Below, one piece after another: positions 18,187 to 26,925 of a stretch of 64,000 nt of DNA (position 1 is its first letter; each line of letters begins with the position of its first letter). The DNA lies in contig NZ_JACJPO010000066.1 in NCBI RefSeq assembly GCF_014696105.1, forward strand, positions 1-64,000, read 5' to 3'. Origin of the DNA: Microcoleus sp. FACHB-1515 (GTDB lineage: Bacteria; Cyanobacteriota; Cyanobacteriia; Elainellales; Elainellaceae). Under the pieces are notes generated by a model. The model was not told where the DNA came from. It saw nothing but the letters and a program-made list of their open reading frames with translations, and made no database searches. The translations under genes and the position numbers were made by a program.

Positions 18187-18609
18187 TTAGTTTAAGTTTT
18201 TGTTCTGTAACCATTGGCCGACAACCATTCCAAGTCCTGTCGGTTGAACTTCAAAGCCAAGCTTTTGATAAAACTCAACCGAGTCATTGGTAAATAGATA
18301 AACATGCTGTCCTTCAAGTTTTGCTAAAAGCAGCTTCATCATGGCGCTAGCAATTCCTTGTTTTCGATATTGGCTAAGCGTCCAAACATCAACAATGTAG
18401 GCATTACAAACGCCATCAGAAAGAGCGCGAGCCGTGCCAATGATGCGATCGCCCACATAAGCAATCACGGCAGCATAACTATTCTCAAACAATTTTTGAA
18501 GCTGGCTTGCATTCCGTCCATTGTTAAAAGCATCACTTGCCAGGGTCGATTTCATCTGTTGCCAATCGACCTGCTTGAGGTCTGTTTTGTAAATAACTTC
18601 ATCAGCCAT
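18187..18609 (-). CDS. GNAT-family N-acetyltransferase
   Basis: Single-domain acetyltransferase of 140 residues. The acetyl-CoA site is visible at about 90-105 (LSQYRKQGIASAMMKLLLAKL, with the QxxGI(A) turn), preceded by the VDVWTLSQYR strand and followed by the FYQKLGF motif typical of GNATs that acetylate small amines. It lies nine bases after the DUF2243 gene and 15 bases before the first beta-propeller gene, all on the minus strand. The substrate is unknown; in this setting an amino group on a mycosporine or its precursor is a testable idea. Confidence 0.85.
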   Translation of the reverse strand: MADEVIYKTDLKQVDWQQMKSTLASDAFNNGRNASQLQKLFENSYAAVIAYVGDRIIGTARALSDGVCNAYIVDVWTLSQYRKQGIASAMMKLLLAKLEGQHVYLFTNDSVEFYQKLGFEVQPTGLGMVVGQWLQNKNLN

Positions 18610-18618
18610 ATTGTGAAG

Positions 18619-19125
18619 CTATTGATTGATGTTTGAATCTTGAGAACGCGCTCGCTGAACGAGTAGCCAACCGCCGATAATGAGCGCAAGTCCGATCGCC
18701 AGAAATCCCAGATCCCACGCAAGCTGATTGACTCCGGCTTTAACATGATGGATTTGTAAAATGTGGTGATCGATGATGCCCTCAACCAGGTTGAATAAGC
18801 CGAATCCCATCAAAATCGAGCCGACGAATGCACCTGTAGACCAAACGGCATCAGGGCGGCTTCCGGCTCGCCAAAGCGCGATCGTTCCCGCAATTGTCAT
18901 CACCCAATCAAAGGCATGAAACAGACCATCACCTAAGTTATTGATCTCCAGACCCTTAACCGTGTCTTCAGTGACAACATTCGTAAACATATGATGCCAC
19001 TGGAGCAATTGATGCAGCACAATTCCGTCGAAGAAGCCGCCTTGCCCGATGCCGAGCAACAGACCTGCGAGGATGACGGGAGCGAAGGTGGATCGATCGC
19101 TTTTTACCGAAGTTTCAACCTGCAT
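18619..19125 (-). CDS. DUF2243 membrane protein
   Basis: Small integral membrane protein of 168 residues with four hydrophobic segments (about 15-35, 50-75, 88-110, 130-155). It has the family signature LLGIGQGGFFDGIVLHQLLQWHHM in the first helix and loop, rich in His and Asp that could bind metal. The molecular function of DUF2243 is not known to me. The ATG at 19125 shares a base with the methyltransferase stop (TGATG), so translation is coupled; a GTG three bases earlier is the alternative. A membrane partner in a mycosporine operon could act in export or localisation, which is speculation. Confidence 0.82.
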   Translation of the reverse strand: MQVETSVKSDRSTFAPVILAGLLLGIGQGGFFDGIVLHQLLQWHHMFTNVVTEDTVKGLEINNLGDGLFHAFDWVMTIAGTIALWRAGSRPDAVWSTGAFVGSILMGFGLFNLVEGIIDHHILQIHHVKAGVNQLAWDLGFLAIGLALIIGGWLLVQRARSQDSNINQ

Positions 19126-20183
19126 CACGCTAACCCAAATTCCATCGCCGATAGATTCGTGCCCGTATCAACCGTTTTCTCCAGCTTAAAGCCGCATTCT
19201 TCAAACAGCTTTTTGAATTGCGATCGCGTCCGCCACGCGCCACCCGGAACCGAAACCATAATTTGAACCGCAAATAGTCCCGGCATAATCCCATCTGGCG
19301 CAGCTTTAGGATCGTCTAATTCAGGGACAAACGCTTGCAAGAGAACAATTTTGCCGTGAGGCGGCAGGGCGGCGCGGCAGTTTTTCAAAATAATCCGGGC
19401 GTCGTCATCGTTCCAAGCCGAGATGAAGTATTTCATCACGATCGCATCTGCCCCAGTCGGAACCGCCTCGAATACGTCACCTGAAATGATGTCGATCGCC
19501 CCAAACGGAACACCCAATTTCTCTAGATAACCCGGAGCCGTTGCCGTCACGTAAGGCACATCAAACAACATTCCCTTGCAGCCAAATCGCTTGACGATCG
19601 AGCCAATCAAGCCGCCTTGTCCGCCGCCGACATCCATGATCGTCGGGAAGCGATCGAAGTCATACACCTCCAAAAGCGCATCAACGGCGTGATCGGTCAA
19701 AAAGCTCATCGCGTTCATGAACACATCGCCGCTCCAGGGATCATCCTGGCAAAAGTCATAAACCGACTTGCCGTTTGCCCGCTCAAAAGCAACTTCTCCC
19801 GTATGCAAAGCCGCTTCAAGCTGATTCCAAGCATCCCACTGGGCAGGCTCGGTAATGTGCATCGCGAAATGTCCGATCGATGGCCCCCGATTTGTTACTA
19901 ATAAAGCAGAAGTTTCAGTCAGGGCGAAGATGCGATCCGGTCTTTCTTCTAACACTTCAAGGTGAGCCAGAGCGCGGAGGACGACATAGAGGCGATCGAC
20001 CTTCGTATCGGTTTTTTCCGCCAGCGTTTCTGCCGACTGTGCACCTTCATCATGCAGCAAATTGAAGATGCCTAATTTCGTTGCCACATACAAACATTGA
20101 CTTTGCCAAAACGCCTGAATCATGTTGAAGATTTTGCGTTTGGCTTCTAAGGTGGGAGCGATCGATAAGGGAGTTGTGGTCAT
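19125..20183 (-). CDS. SAM-dependent O-methyltransferase (plant COMT type)
   Basis: Methyltransferase of 352 residues of the acetylserotonin/caffeate O-methyltransferase type. It has an N-terminal winged-helix dimerisation domain (about 15-105, with LGIFNLL and LDRLYVVLRAL-like features), then a Rossmann core with the SAM loop IMDVGGGQGGLIGSI at about 185-198, the SGDVF acidic strand and the KYFISAWNDDDARIILKNCRAAL helix typical of the family. It lies 20 bases downstream of mysC on the same strand. MysB already supplies the methylation for 4-deoxygadusol, so this second, unrelated methyltransferase is surplus to the known pathway and may methylate the finished mycosporine. Substrate unproven. 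Confidence 0.88.
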   Translation of the reverse strand: MTTTPLSIAPTLEAKRKIFNMIQAFWQSQCLYVATKLGIFNLLHDEGAQSAETLAEKTDTKVDRLYVVLRALAHLEVLEERPDRIFALTETSALLVTNRGPSIGHFAMHITEPAQWDAWNQLEAALHTGEVAFERANGKSVYDFCQDDPWSGDVFMNAMSFLTDHAVDALLEVYDFDRFPTIMDVGGGQGGLIGSIVKRFGCKGMLFDVPYVTATAPGYLEKLGVPFGAIDIISGDVFEAVPTGADAIVMKYFISAWNDDDARIILKNCRAALPPHGKIVLLQAFVPELDDPKAAPDGIMPGLFAVQIMVSVPGGAWRTRSQFKKLFEECGFKLEKTVDTGTNLSAMEFGLA

Positions 20184-20203
20184 AAGAATCGGGGGTTGAA
20201 AAG

Positions 20204-21553
20204 TTAATCGCCGCCAAGTTCGACAAGTTTGCCGATGTTAAAATCGATGCGAATCCAGCCAGCCATACGACGAAGGTTATCGAGTAGAAGAAGCGGAATT
20301 TGCCAGTGATGAACCATCAGAAAAGGCAGCGGATCATCCGATTCAAAAATCGCGTCTTTGCCTTGGCGAATCGTTTGCCACCAGCGTTTGAGGTCAGATA
20401 GCGATCGCACCTCATTTAATCGCCAAACTTCGTGATAAATCCAGTAAGTCGGCTTGCTGGATGGCAATGGTTCCAACGGTACAGGCAACGGTTCATCACT
20501 GAGGTAGGCATCGGCAACTCCGGGATGGTTGTAGAACATTGTGATTGCCGAGTGAGTGCGAGGGTTGCACTCGATCGCATACACCGACCCATCTTCCGCC
20601 TGAATAAAATCGAACGACGCCTGACCGCTCAGATTTTGCGCCTTCACAAACTTGCTCACCCACTGCAAAATTTCCGGCTGATCAACCTGCTCATAATTCA
20701 CCTGAAAGGCCGAAGATTCGCAGCAGCAATGTAATCGCAATTCGCCATTTCTTACCGTACTGTGCGTACAGTATTCCTGACCACGAATGAATTCCTGCAT
20801 AATCCAAGGCTTTTCTTCGCTAATCGGCAAACTGCGAACAAATGCCTCGGTTTCTTCACGAGTCGGACAGGGCAGCTTGGTTAAATTGAGTCGGCGAACC
20901 GAATCGTAAGGAATGCTTTTGAGGATGTAAGGGCGCGTTTCACTGGAAAAATCGAAGTCAAGAACTTGCTGAGGATTGGTGATCAAATAGGACTTGGGAA
21001 CTGAGAGATCGATCGCCCTCGCCGCCTCCGCAAACGCAAACTTATCGTCTAACATTTGCGTCACGTCGGGGTCAAAGTGAAACACTTCACACGCACCAGA
21101 CAAAACAGATTTCGCCAGCGAATCGTAGTAGCTTTGCACCGGACTGCACACCGGAACGTAAACATCCACCGACTCTTGCTTGACGATCGCCAGCAACGCT
21201 TCCACATATCCCTCCGGGTCTTTTTGCGGCGCGGGAATCGTGTAGAAGCGATCGACTGCCTTGGAAAATCGATGCCCTGTCAGCCAGTACTTGTGCGTTT
21301 CTGCCAAAATCACGCGATGGCCGACTTTGTGAAACGATCGCGCCAGTTGCAGCGCTTTCGTCATCTTGCCGCCCGTGAGCAGAATGGTTTTAGGACGATC
21401 GGTTTGCGGGAAATCGATCGAATTGCCGCGCAGCCAATTTCCCATCAGTGCGCCCAAGACAAGGCTGAGGTTGAACGGAAGGGCGATCGTCAGCGCGATC
21501 AGCGTCGCTAAATTTTGAAAAATGGCCGCAATGCGCGACTGAAAATTTTTCAT
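20204..21553 (-). CDS. mysC: MysC, ATP-grasp ligase making mycosporine-glycine
   Basis: ATP-grasp enzyme of 449 residues, close to the usual MysC length. MysC activates 4-deoxygadusol with ATP and joins glycine to give mycosporine-glycine. The first 35 residues form a hydrophobic helix followed by NWLRGNSIDFPQ; the ATP-grasp part shows TILLTGGKMTKALQLARSFHK near the start, and the C-terminal metal/ATP region has QASFDFIQAEDGSVYAIECNPR at about 315-335. It follows mysB by 84 bases, a spacer that contains a palindromic repeat. The order mysA-mysB-mysC on one strand makes the call secure even without a database search. Confidence 0.92.
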   Translation of the reverse strand: MKNFQSRIAAIFQNLATLIALTIALPFNLSLVLGALMGNWLRGNSIDFPQTDRPKTILLTGGKMTKALQLARSFHKVGHRVILAETHKYWLTGHRFSKAVDRFYTIPAPQKDPEGYVEALLAIVKQESVDVYVPVCSPVQSYYDSLAKSVLSGACEVFHFDPDVTQMLDDKFAFAEAARAIDLSVPKSYLITNPQQVLDFDFSSETRPYILKSIPYDSVRRLNLTKLPCPTREETEAFVRSLPISEEKPWIMQEFIRGQEYCTHSTVRNGELRLHCCCESSAFQVNYEQVDQPEILQWVSKFVKAQNLSGQASFDFIQAEDGSVYAIECNPRTHSAITMFYNHPGVADAYLSDEPLPVPLEPLPSSKPTYWIYHEVWRLNEVRSLSDLKRWWQTIRQGKDAIFESDDPLPFLMVHHWQIPLLLLDNLRRMAGWIRIDFNIGKLVELGGD

Positions 21554-21582
21554 TGGTCAAACCTAGCTTCGTTTTGGTCTCG

Positions 21583-21602
21583 CCCGGAAATTGATTTCCG
21601 GG
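21583..21602. repeat. Palindromic hairpin between mysB and mysC
   Basis: CCCGGAAAT and ATTTCCGGG pair perfectly around a two-base centre. The core is shared with the palindrome ending the repeat at 62901-62920 (CCAGGAAATT/AATTTCCTGG), so it is probably a partial copy of that dispersed repeat. It may modulate the relative expression of mysC. Confidence 0.65.
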
Positions 21603-21637
21603 TGCATGGGCAACGGAGCGAGAGTGCATTGCTCAAA

Positions 21638-22474
21638 TTACGACACGCGGCGAATCAGCGTGACGCCATCGCGCAGAGGAAGCAAAACCTGTTCCACTCG
21701 CGGATCACTCTGAACAACTCGATTGAACTCTCGGATCGCCGCTCCATTTGCAGACGGATTCGGCAAATACGCCTGACCTTGCAGCAAAGTGTTATCCACG
21801 CAGATGAAACCGTCAGGCGGAAGTAAATTCGAGTCGAGCAGGACTTGAAAATACTGCACATACTCTTTTTTGTCGGCATCGATGAAGACGAAATCAAACG
21901 TTTCGCCCGATGCGGCTAGCTTCCTGAGCGTTTCGAGGGCAGGCGCGATCGCAATCTCAATTTTGCTGCCGTGCAGCGATCGATCGAACAGCGATCGCGC
22001 CATTTCTGCCACATAAGAATCGACTTCGCAGGCCAACAGCGTTCCGTCAGGCGGTAAGGCTTCCGCCATTGCCAAAGCCGAATAGCCTGTGAACATGCCG
22101 ATATCGAGAATGCGCTTGGCTCGCGTCATGGAGACGAACATCTTCAACGCCTGACCTTCCACATGGCCGGAAAGCATTTCCTGCTCAAGCTGCCGAACCG
22201 TTTCTCCGTCGCTAAATCGCTCACTCCAGCGTTCATTGCGGGTGCAAGTCGCGATCGCCTCCAAATCCGCCGATTCTGCCGTCGTGCAGTCCTCCACATA
22301 CGGATCGAGTCCGGCTGCTAGCTGGTAGGCAGTTCGCAGTTTTGACATTAGCTCGGCAGAAATTGCGGCTTGTTCGGCCTGAGAAACGATCGCCTCAAGC
22401 TGCTCGACCAGAATTCCCAAGGGCGTGACGGGACGCACCGGATCGCCTGCCACGCAATCGATCGTCCCCGTCAT
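21638..22474 (-). CDS. mysB: MysB, O-methyltransferase to 4-deoxygadusol
   Basis: Class I SAM methyltransferase of the catechol-O-methyltransferase family, 278 residues. MysB methylates desmethyl-4-deoxygadusol to 4-deoxygadusol. The SAM loop [20 protein letters not shown], the acidic strand LLACEVDSY, the metal-binding [17 protein letters not shown] and the DNTLLQG loop are all present in the usual order. The ATG at 22474 overlaps the mysA stop as ATGA, so the two are translationally coupled. Longer in-frame upstream starts would run back into mysA and are rejected. Confidence 0.93.
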   Translation of the reverse strand: MTGTIDCVAGDPVRPVTPLGILVEQLEAIVSQAEQAAISAELMSKLRTAYQLAAGLDPYVEDCTTAESADLEAIATCTRNERWSERFSDGETVRQLEQEMLSGHVEGQALKMFVSMTRAKRILDIGMFTGYSALAMAEALPPDGTLLACEVDSYVAEMARSLFDRSLHGSKIEIAIAPALETLRKLAASGETFDFVFIDADKKEYVQYFQVLLDSNLLPPDGFICVDNTLLQGQAYLPNPSANGAAIREFNRVVQSDPRVEQVLLPLRDGVTLIRRVS

Positions 22475-23706
22475 GATGCGCTCCCGACTAGATCCGGCTG
22501 AGTGCTGCCGATATACGCATCCACGCCTGCACCCTGACGCGGATAGGTTTGACAGAGCTGCTTGTGTTCGCCCAAGGCCGCTTCGAGTTCTTCCCGCGTA
22601 AAGTCGTTGATGAAGAAACATTCTCCGATCGGACGCGGCACGGCGGCTCTTTGCAATCCGTCTCGCGTTTGGGTAATTGATTGAGTTGCATACCACAGCA
22701 TTTCGCCATCCAGCAGCGGATGATCGATCGCCAGTCCCAAACGGCTCATCAGCGTCAGGATGCGATCGCGATCTTGAGTCGTGATGTATCCGCGTCGGGC
22801 GGCGATCGTCGCAGACAAGGCCATGTCAATATTGACGGCGTGACCGTGCAGGAGGGGGACACTCGGCGCAAGTTCAAGGGTTGGACTCCAAGTGTGGCCG
22901 TAGGCGATGACGCGATCGAGCATCAGTTCATGTAGGTTTGGCGTCTCCAACTCCAGCATCGTTTTGATCGATTCGTAGTTGATTCGATGTGCCGCCGCCT
23001 TGAGTTCTTCGCTGCCGCCGAGATAGCCAAAGTGCGTACTCAGCAGTTCTTCTGCATACTGATCCAACAGATTAAAAACTTCTGCATTGGCGACAACGGC
23101 AATTTTTACCAGTTCCGCCATCCCGTTGCGTACCTGATCGGTTGGCAAGGTTCTTAGAAAAGAGAAATCAAGCAAAACTTGCTTCGGCGGATGATACGCA
23201 CCCAATCGATTTTTCAACTTACCGTGATTGACCGCAACCTTAATGGCAACTCCGGCATCAATCAGACCAATTAAAGTGGTGGGAACGCGAATAAAATTCG
23301 TGCTGCGGCGATAGGTGGCGCAGGCAAATCCGGCCACATCGAGAACCAAACCGCCACCGACAACAAGGACAGGTTCTTTGCGAACAAGGCCAAAATTGGC
23401 GAAAGCATCAACGATCGCCTCCAAAGTTGCCATCGTCTTTGCAGGCTCTTCAATTTGGATTGAAAAAATCGTTAGATCAATGCCGTAATGCTGAAAATAT
23501 TCTTGCATTTGCAGGCCATAAAGCCGATTGACGTTGTGATCAACCACAGCCAAACAGCGGCCAAAATTCTTGTAGCTTTCAGCCAAACAAGAATTTTCGA
23601 TTTCAAAAACTCCGTCAATAAGCTGCAAATCAAACTCGATCTTTTCGTAGCCTTCCACGTGAAAAATGGTGTCGGTGGCCGTGCATTTTGCTTCAACAAT
23701 ACTCAT
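22471..23706 (-). CDS. mysA: MysA, desmethyl-4-deoxygadusol synthase
   Basis: Sugar-phosphate cyclase of the dehydroquinate-synthase superfamily, 411 residues. It converts sedoheptulose 7-phosphate to desmethyl-4-deoxygadusol, the first step of mycosporine synthesis. NAD-binding [20 protein letters not shown] lies at about 120-140, [11 protein letters not shown] at about 150, and the zinc ligands fall in [18 protein letters not shown] and [11 protein letters not shown]. The related 2-epi-5-epi-valiolone synthase is the main alternative, but the adjacent mysB and mysC favour the desmethyl-deoxygadusol enzyme. ATG at 23706 has CAGG nine bases upstream; a TTG six codons earlier is less likely. 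It is the first gene of the extended operon. Confidence 0.93.
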   Translation of the reverse strand: MSIVEAKCTATDTIFHVEGYEKIEFDLQLIDGVFEIENSCLAESYKNFGRCLAVVDHNVNRLYGLQMQEYFQHYGIDLTIFSIQIEEPAKTMATLEAIVDAFANFGLVRKEPVLVVGGGLVLDVAGFACATYRRSTNFIRVPTTLIGLIDAGVAIKVAVNHGKLKNRLGAYHPPKQVLLDFSFLRTLPTDQVRNGMAELVKIAVVANAEVFNLLDQYAEELLSTHFGYLGGSEELKAAAHRINYESIKTMLELETPNLHELMLDRVIAYGHTWSPTLELAPSVPLLHGHAVNIDMALSATIAARRGYITTQDRDRILTLMSRLGLAIDHPLLDGEMLWYATQSITQTRDGLQRAAVPRPIGECFFINDFTREELEAALGEHKQLCQTYPRQGAGVDAYIGSTQPDLVGSAS

Positions 23707-24381
23707 GAGATTTGCCTGGTTCAAACAAGAATTTCAGTGAAATGCGATCGCAGCAAAGCGCCAAACTAATTTCTACTAACAGCTTCTCAACAAAAACTTG
23801 CATAGATGCTATCAGCAAGAAATCGCGATTTTTTGCAATCAACAACAGCAATAGGGCAGGAAGGTTAATTTTGGGTTAGCAGCCGATGAAACAATTTTCT
23901 GACACATCGGCAAAGCGATCGTCCGAGCGAATCGCTTCCGACAGGTTGCTAAACGATCGCCAACTCGTTGCGAGAAACTTCATTGCCACAAATACCAGCA
24001 GGCGAATTGATTTCGCGAACTGCCAGTAGGTGACAATCCCAAAGATTCCTGGAATTTGAAGCATGGAGGACAGCCAGAAACTATCAGTACATTAGTCAGC
24101 GCATTCCGAGCGCGATACGTCCAAAAGGAATAGATCCAAGGAATTACAGGAAAAATTAATCTTTTTTGCCGTTTCTATTCAAGCCAGAACAAAGCGATCG
24201 CTCAATAAAATAACAGGAATCTTCCCTTTTCTAGATGTATTAATCTAGGCACTACTGATTCAGCGGCTCGCCCCAGAAGAGGACTGTACTGTGCCGCTCG
24301 CTACACACGGCAACCGCATTCTCGACACTGTCCGTATCATCTGCATCGAAGACGGCAAACTTGCAAGAACCGCTTAACGTC
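23707..24381. other. Upstream region of mysA, no firm gene
   Basis: About 675 bases between mysA and the end of rsgA. It should contain the mysA promoter (minus strand), though I could not pick a convincing -10/-35 pair or an NtcA box. A 62-codon minus-strand frame at 23876-24064 has no ribosome site and is doubtful. A separate short frame near rsgA is listed on its own. Confidence 0.5.
24249..24377 (+). pseudogene. Short plus-strand frame, possible gene remnant
   Basis: A 42-codon open stretch directly after an in-frame TAG, with no ATG near its 5' end, reading LIQRLAPEEDCTVPLATHG and then a regular strand/loop pattern before TAA. Composition looks protein-like rather than random, and it points head-on at rsgA. 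It could be the tail of a decayed gene or a very small protein using a rare start. I do not recognise the family. Confidence 0.25.
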
Positions 24382-25467
24382 TTACTCCTCACCGTCAGAA
24401 TTCGCCGTATCCAAATCTTGATAGAGATTTTCTAGCGTTTGCTTTTCCGTCCGGCGCGAGGGACGACGATATTTTTTGGTGGCAAGCTTCGGCTCATACT
24501 GCGCTTGTCCCAATTCGGTCGTTTTGCGTTTCAGCGTCGATTCCGCTTCGCGCTGGCGATCGAGTGCTGCCTGCCGATCGATCGCCTCCTCCAAAAAGCT
24601 CAGATAGTGAGCATAGCGCTCCCAGTCGCCCCGCACTGCACAGTTCGGCTCGTCTCGATGCAGGCAGTCGCTAAACTGACAGCTTGCGTTTGCCAGTCGC
24701 GATCGCGCTTCGGGAAACAGTTGAGCAAGTTCGATCGGTTTGCAGTCGAGATCGGGCTGATTGAATCCGGGCGTGTCTGCCAACAAGCCGCCGTCCGGCA
24801 GTTCAAACAGTTCAACATGGCGCGTCGTATGCCGTCCGCGTCCCAACTTACCTGAGACCGCACTGACTCGCTGATCGACAGTGGGCACAAGCTGATTAAT
24901 CAAGCTGGATTTACCCACACCCGACGGCCCAGAAATGACAGTGGTATTTTGCTTCAGCCGCTCGCGCAGCGGCTCCAATCCGTTTGAAGTCCGAGTGCTA
25001 ATTAAAATCGACTCATAGCCCCAGCAGCGCAAGCGATCGCGCCAACTCGCCTGCACCTCAGCCGAAACCAAATCGCACTTACTCAAACAAACGCCTACCG
25101 TGAGCGCGGTCGATTCCGCCTTCACCAAAAATCGGCTGAGCTGAATTGGCTCTAGCGTCGGTTCCGCTAAGGCAAAAACGAGCAAAATTTGGTCGGCATT
25201 CGCGATCGGTGGCCGATCGAGTTCTGTCTGTCTCGGAAACACCTGGGCAATCGCCGCTCGTTTGTCTGCCCAGTCCGGTTCTTCAATCTGGACGCGATCG
25301 CCCACCATCACCTGCTGACCGATTTTCTTCAGACGAGTTCGGCGCGTACACAGCAGCGTTTTCGCTTGTCTCGCTGGCGGCGCATCCAGCTTCACCCAGT
25401 AGTAGTTTGCCTGCACAGCCAAAACAGTACCGACCAGCGCAGCAGAATCGATCGCTTCAACGCTCAT
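24382..25467 (-). CDS. rsgA: Small-subunit ribosome biogenesis GTPase RsgA
   Basis: Circularly permuted GTPase of 361 residues that assists late 30S maturation. It has an N-terminal OB fold (about 8-75), then the permuted G motifs in the order G4 (SKCDL), G1 (GPSGVGKSSL), G3 (DTPGF), and a C-terminal zinc knuckle CQFSDCLHRDEPNCAV. The last 60 residues are a charged, Lys/Arg-rich tail. The start overlaps the stop of the TusA-like gene as ATGA. Placement after dnaJ and the TusA-like gene gives one tight dnaK-region cluster. Confidence 0.94.
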   Translation of the reverse strand: MSVEAIDSAALVGTVLAVQANYYWVKLDAPPARQAKTLLCTRRTRLKKIGQQVMVGDRVQIEEPDWADKRAAIAQVFPRQTELDRPPIANADQILLVFALAEPTLEPIQLSRFLVKAESTALTVGVCLSKCDLVSAEVQASWRDRLRCWGYESILISTRTSNGLEPLRERLKQNTTVISGPSGVGKSSLINQLVPTVDQRVSAVSGKLGRGRHTTRHVELFELPDGGLLADTPGFNQPDLDCKPIELAQLFPEARSRLANASCQFSDCLHRDEPNCAVRGDWERYAHYLSFLEEAIDRQAALDRQREAESTLKRKTTELGQAQYEPKLATKKYRRPSRRTEKQTLENLYQDLDTANSDGEE

Positions 25468-25706
25468 GCAGCAGGACGGCGCACACTAAGAACAAAGAAA
25501 TCCGATCGATCTTCGATCTGCTCAACCGCATAGCCCGCCATCGTCAGACTGTCAGGAACCTGCTCAATCGGTTCACCTGGATCAAGCCAAACTTCTAGCA
25601 GACTGCCCGGAGACAGTTGCTCTAATCGCAGTTTCGTTCGCACAAAGTTGATCGGACAGGGTGTGCCGCGCAAATCAAGCTGAGCATCCGGGGAAGAAGC
25701 ACTCAT
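25464..25706 (-). CDS. TusA/SirA-like sulfur-carrier protein
   Basis: Eighty-residue protein of the TusA/YeeD fold. It starts with [15 protein letters not shown], in which Cys17 is the expected sulfur-carrying residue; the usual CPxP is CPIN here. TusA passes persulfide sulfur in tRNA thiolation and related routes, but cyanobacterial stand-alone members are poorly characterised. It is coupled by ATGA overlaps to dnaJ upstream and rsgA downstream, so it is made with the chaperone genes. Function beyond the fold is inferred. Confidence 0.85.
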   Translation of the reverse strand: MSASSPDAQLDLRGTPCPINFVRTKLRLEQLSPGSLLEVWLDPGEPIEQVPDSLTMAGYAVEQIEDRSDFFVLSVRRPAA

Positions 25707-26824
25707 CGAAACAGATTGCCTAAAAAACCTTCTTTACCTTTGCCAACGCGATCGCCCCGAATTTTCGCCAGCTTTTCGAGCAGTTCGCGCTCCTCGGCAC
25801 TAATCTTGCTGGGAATATCGATCGTCACCGTCACGAGGTGATCGCCACGACTCACCGAATTGCCCAAGCGGGGGACGCCGCGATTTTCCAGCGTGAGAAT
25901 CGTGTTGGGCTGAGTGCCGGGGGCGATTGTCACCTCAACTGGCCCGTCCACCGTATTTACCTCAACCCGCGCTCCCAAAATTGCCTGCAAATAGCTAATC
26001 GGCAGTTCTGACAGAATGTTGATGCCGTCGCGCTGAAACTCCGCGTCTTCGTTCACAAACAGATAGACGTAGAGATCTCCGGGTGGGCCACCGCGCTGTC
26101 CAGCATCGCCCTCCGACGAAACGCGCAGGCGCGTTCCGTTATCCACACCCGCCGGAATCGTAATTTTCAGCTTTTTCTGCTCTTGCTTTTGGCCGCTGCC
26201 GCCGCACACTTCGCACTTATCCTCGATCACCTGACCGCTGCCGTTGCAGGTCGGACAGGCCGAAACCTGCGTGAAGCTGCCAAACGGTGTACGAGTTGCT
26301 CGCCGCACCTGACCGCTGCCGCCACAGGTCGAGCAGCCGCGCGGCTTCGTTCCAGGTTTTGCGCCTGATCCGGTGCAGGTGTTGCAGGTTTCCAAATGCG
26401 AGATGCGAATTTCTTTTTCGCCGCCGAACACGGCCTCGCGAAAGTCCAGCTTCAGATCTAGCCGCAGATCGTCACCCCGGACAGGACCGGTTCGCCGCCG
26501 CGCCGACTGTCCGACACCGCCTGAAAATCCATTGAAGAAGCTCTCAAAGATATCGGCAAAGCCGCCCATGTCGCCGAAATCTTGATAGCCCGCTCCGGCG
26601 GCAGACCCGACACCTGCTTCGCCAAATCGATCGTAGCGCGATCGCGTTTCCGGCTCAGACAGCACTTCATAAGCGCGATTGATCTCCTTAAATCGCTCTT
26701 CGGCTCCATCTTCCTTATTCACATCAGGATGATACTTACGAGCAAGACGACGATAAGCCTGCTTGATCGCTTCCTTGTCCGCATCACGAGCGACACCAAG
26801 AATTTCGTAGTAGTCACGAGCCAT
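25703..26824 (-). CDS. dnaJ: Chaperone DnaJ
   Basis: Type I Hsp40 of 373 residues that delivers substrates to DnaK and stimulates its ATPase. J domain at 1-70 with the HPD motif in KYHPDVNKE, a Gly/Phe-rich stretch (about 75-110, [17 protein letters not shown]), and four zinc-binding CxxCxGxG repeats ([32 protein letters not shown]). Substrate-binding beta domains run to about 350. It lies 101 bases downstream of dnaK. The complete zinc set marks it as the full-length housekeeping type. Confidence 0.96.
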   Translation of the reverse strand: MARDYYEILGVARDADKEAIKQAYRRLARKYHPDVNKEDGAEERFKEINRAYEVLSEPETRSRYDRFGEAGVGSAAGAGYQDFGDMGGFADIFESFFNGFSGGVGQSARRRTGPVRGDDLRLDLKLDFREAVFGGEKEIRISHLETCNTCTGSGAKPGTKPRGCSTCGGSGQVRRATRTPFGSFTQVSACPTCNGSGQVIEDKCEVCGGSGQKQEQKKLKITIPAGVDNGTRLRVSSEGDAGQRGGPPGDLYVYLFVNEDAEFQRDGINILSELPISYLQAILGARVEVNTVDGPVEVTIAPGTQPNTILTLENRGVPRLGNSVSRGDHLVTVTIDIPSKISAEERELLEKLAKIRGDRVGKGKEGFLGNLFR

Positions 26825-26925
26825 AGGGCGGGGTGTTATGAAGAACTAAAGGGGGATGAAATCGAATCAATTAGCAGGCAGGCGTAGCGGTCACAGTTCC
26901 CTTAACTAATACCCTACACTCTAAT

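Noticed and set aside
23707-23880. A specific -10/-35 promoter for mysA
   Set aside because: Candidate hexamers had wrong spacing; no NtcA-type pattern either.
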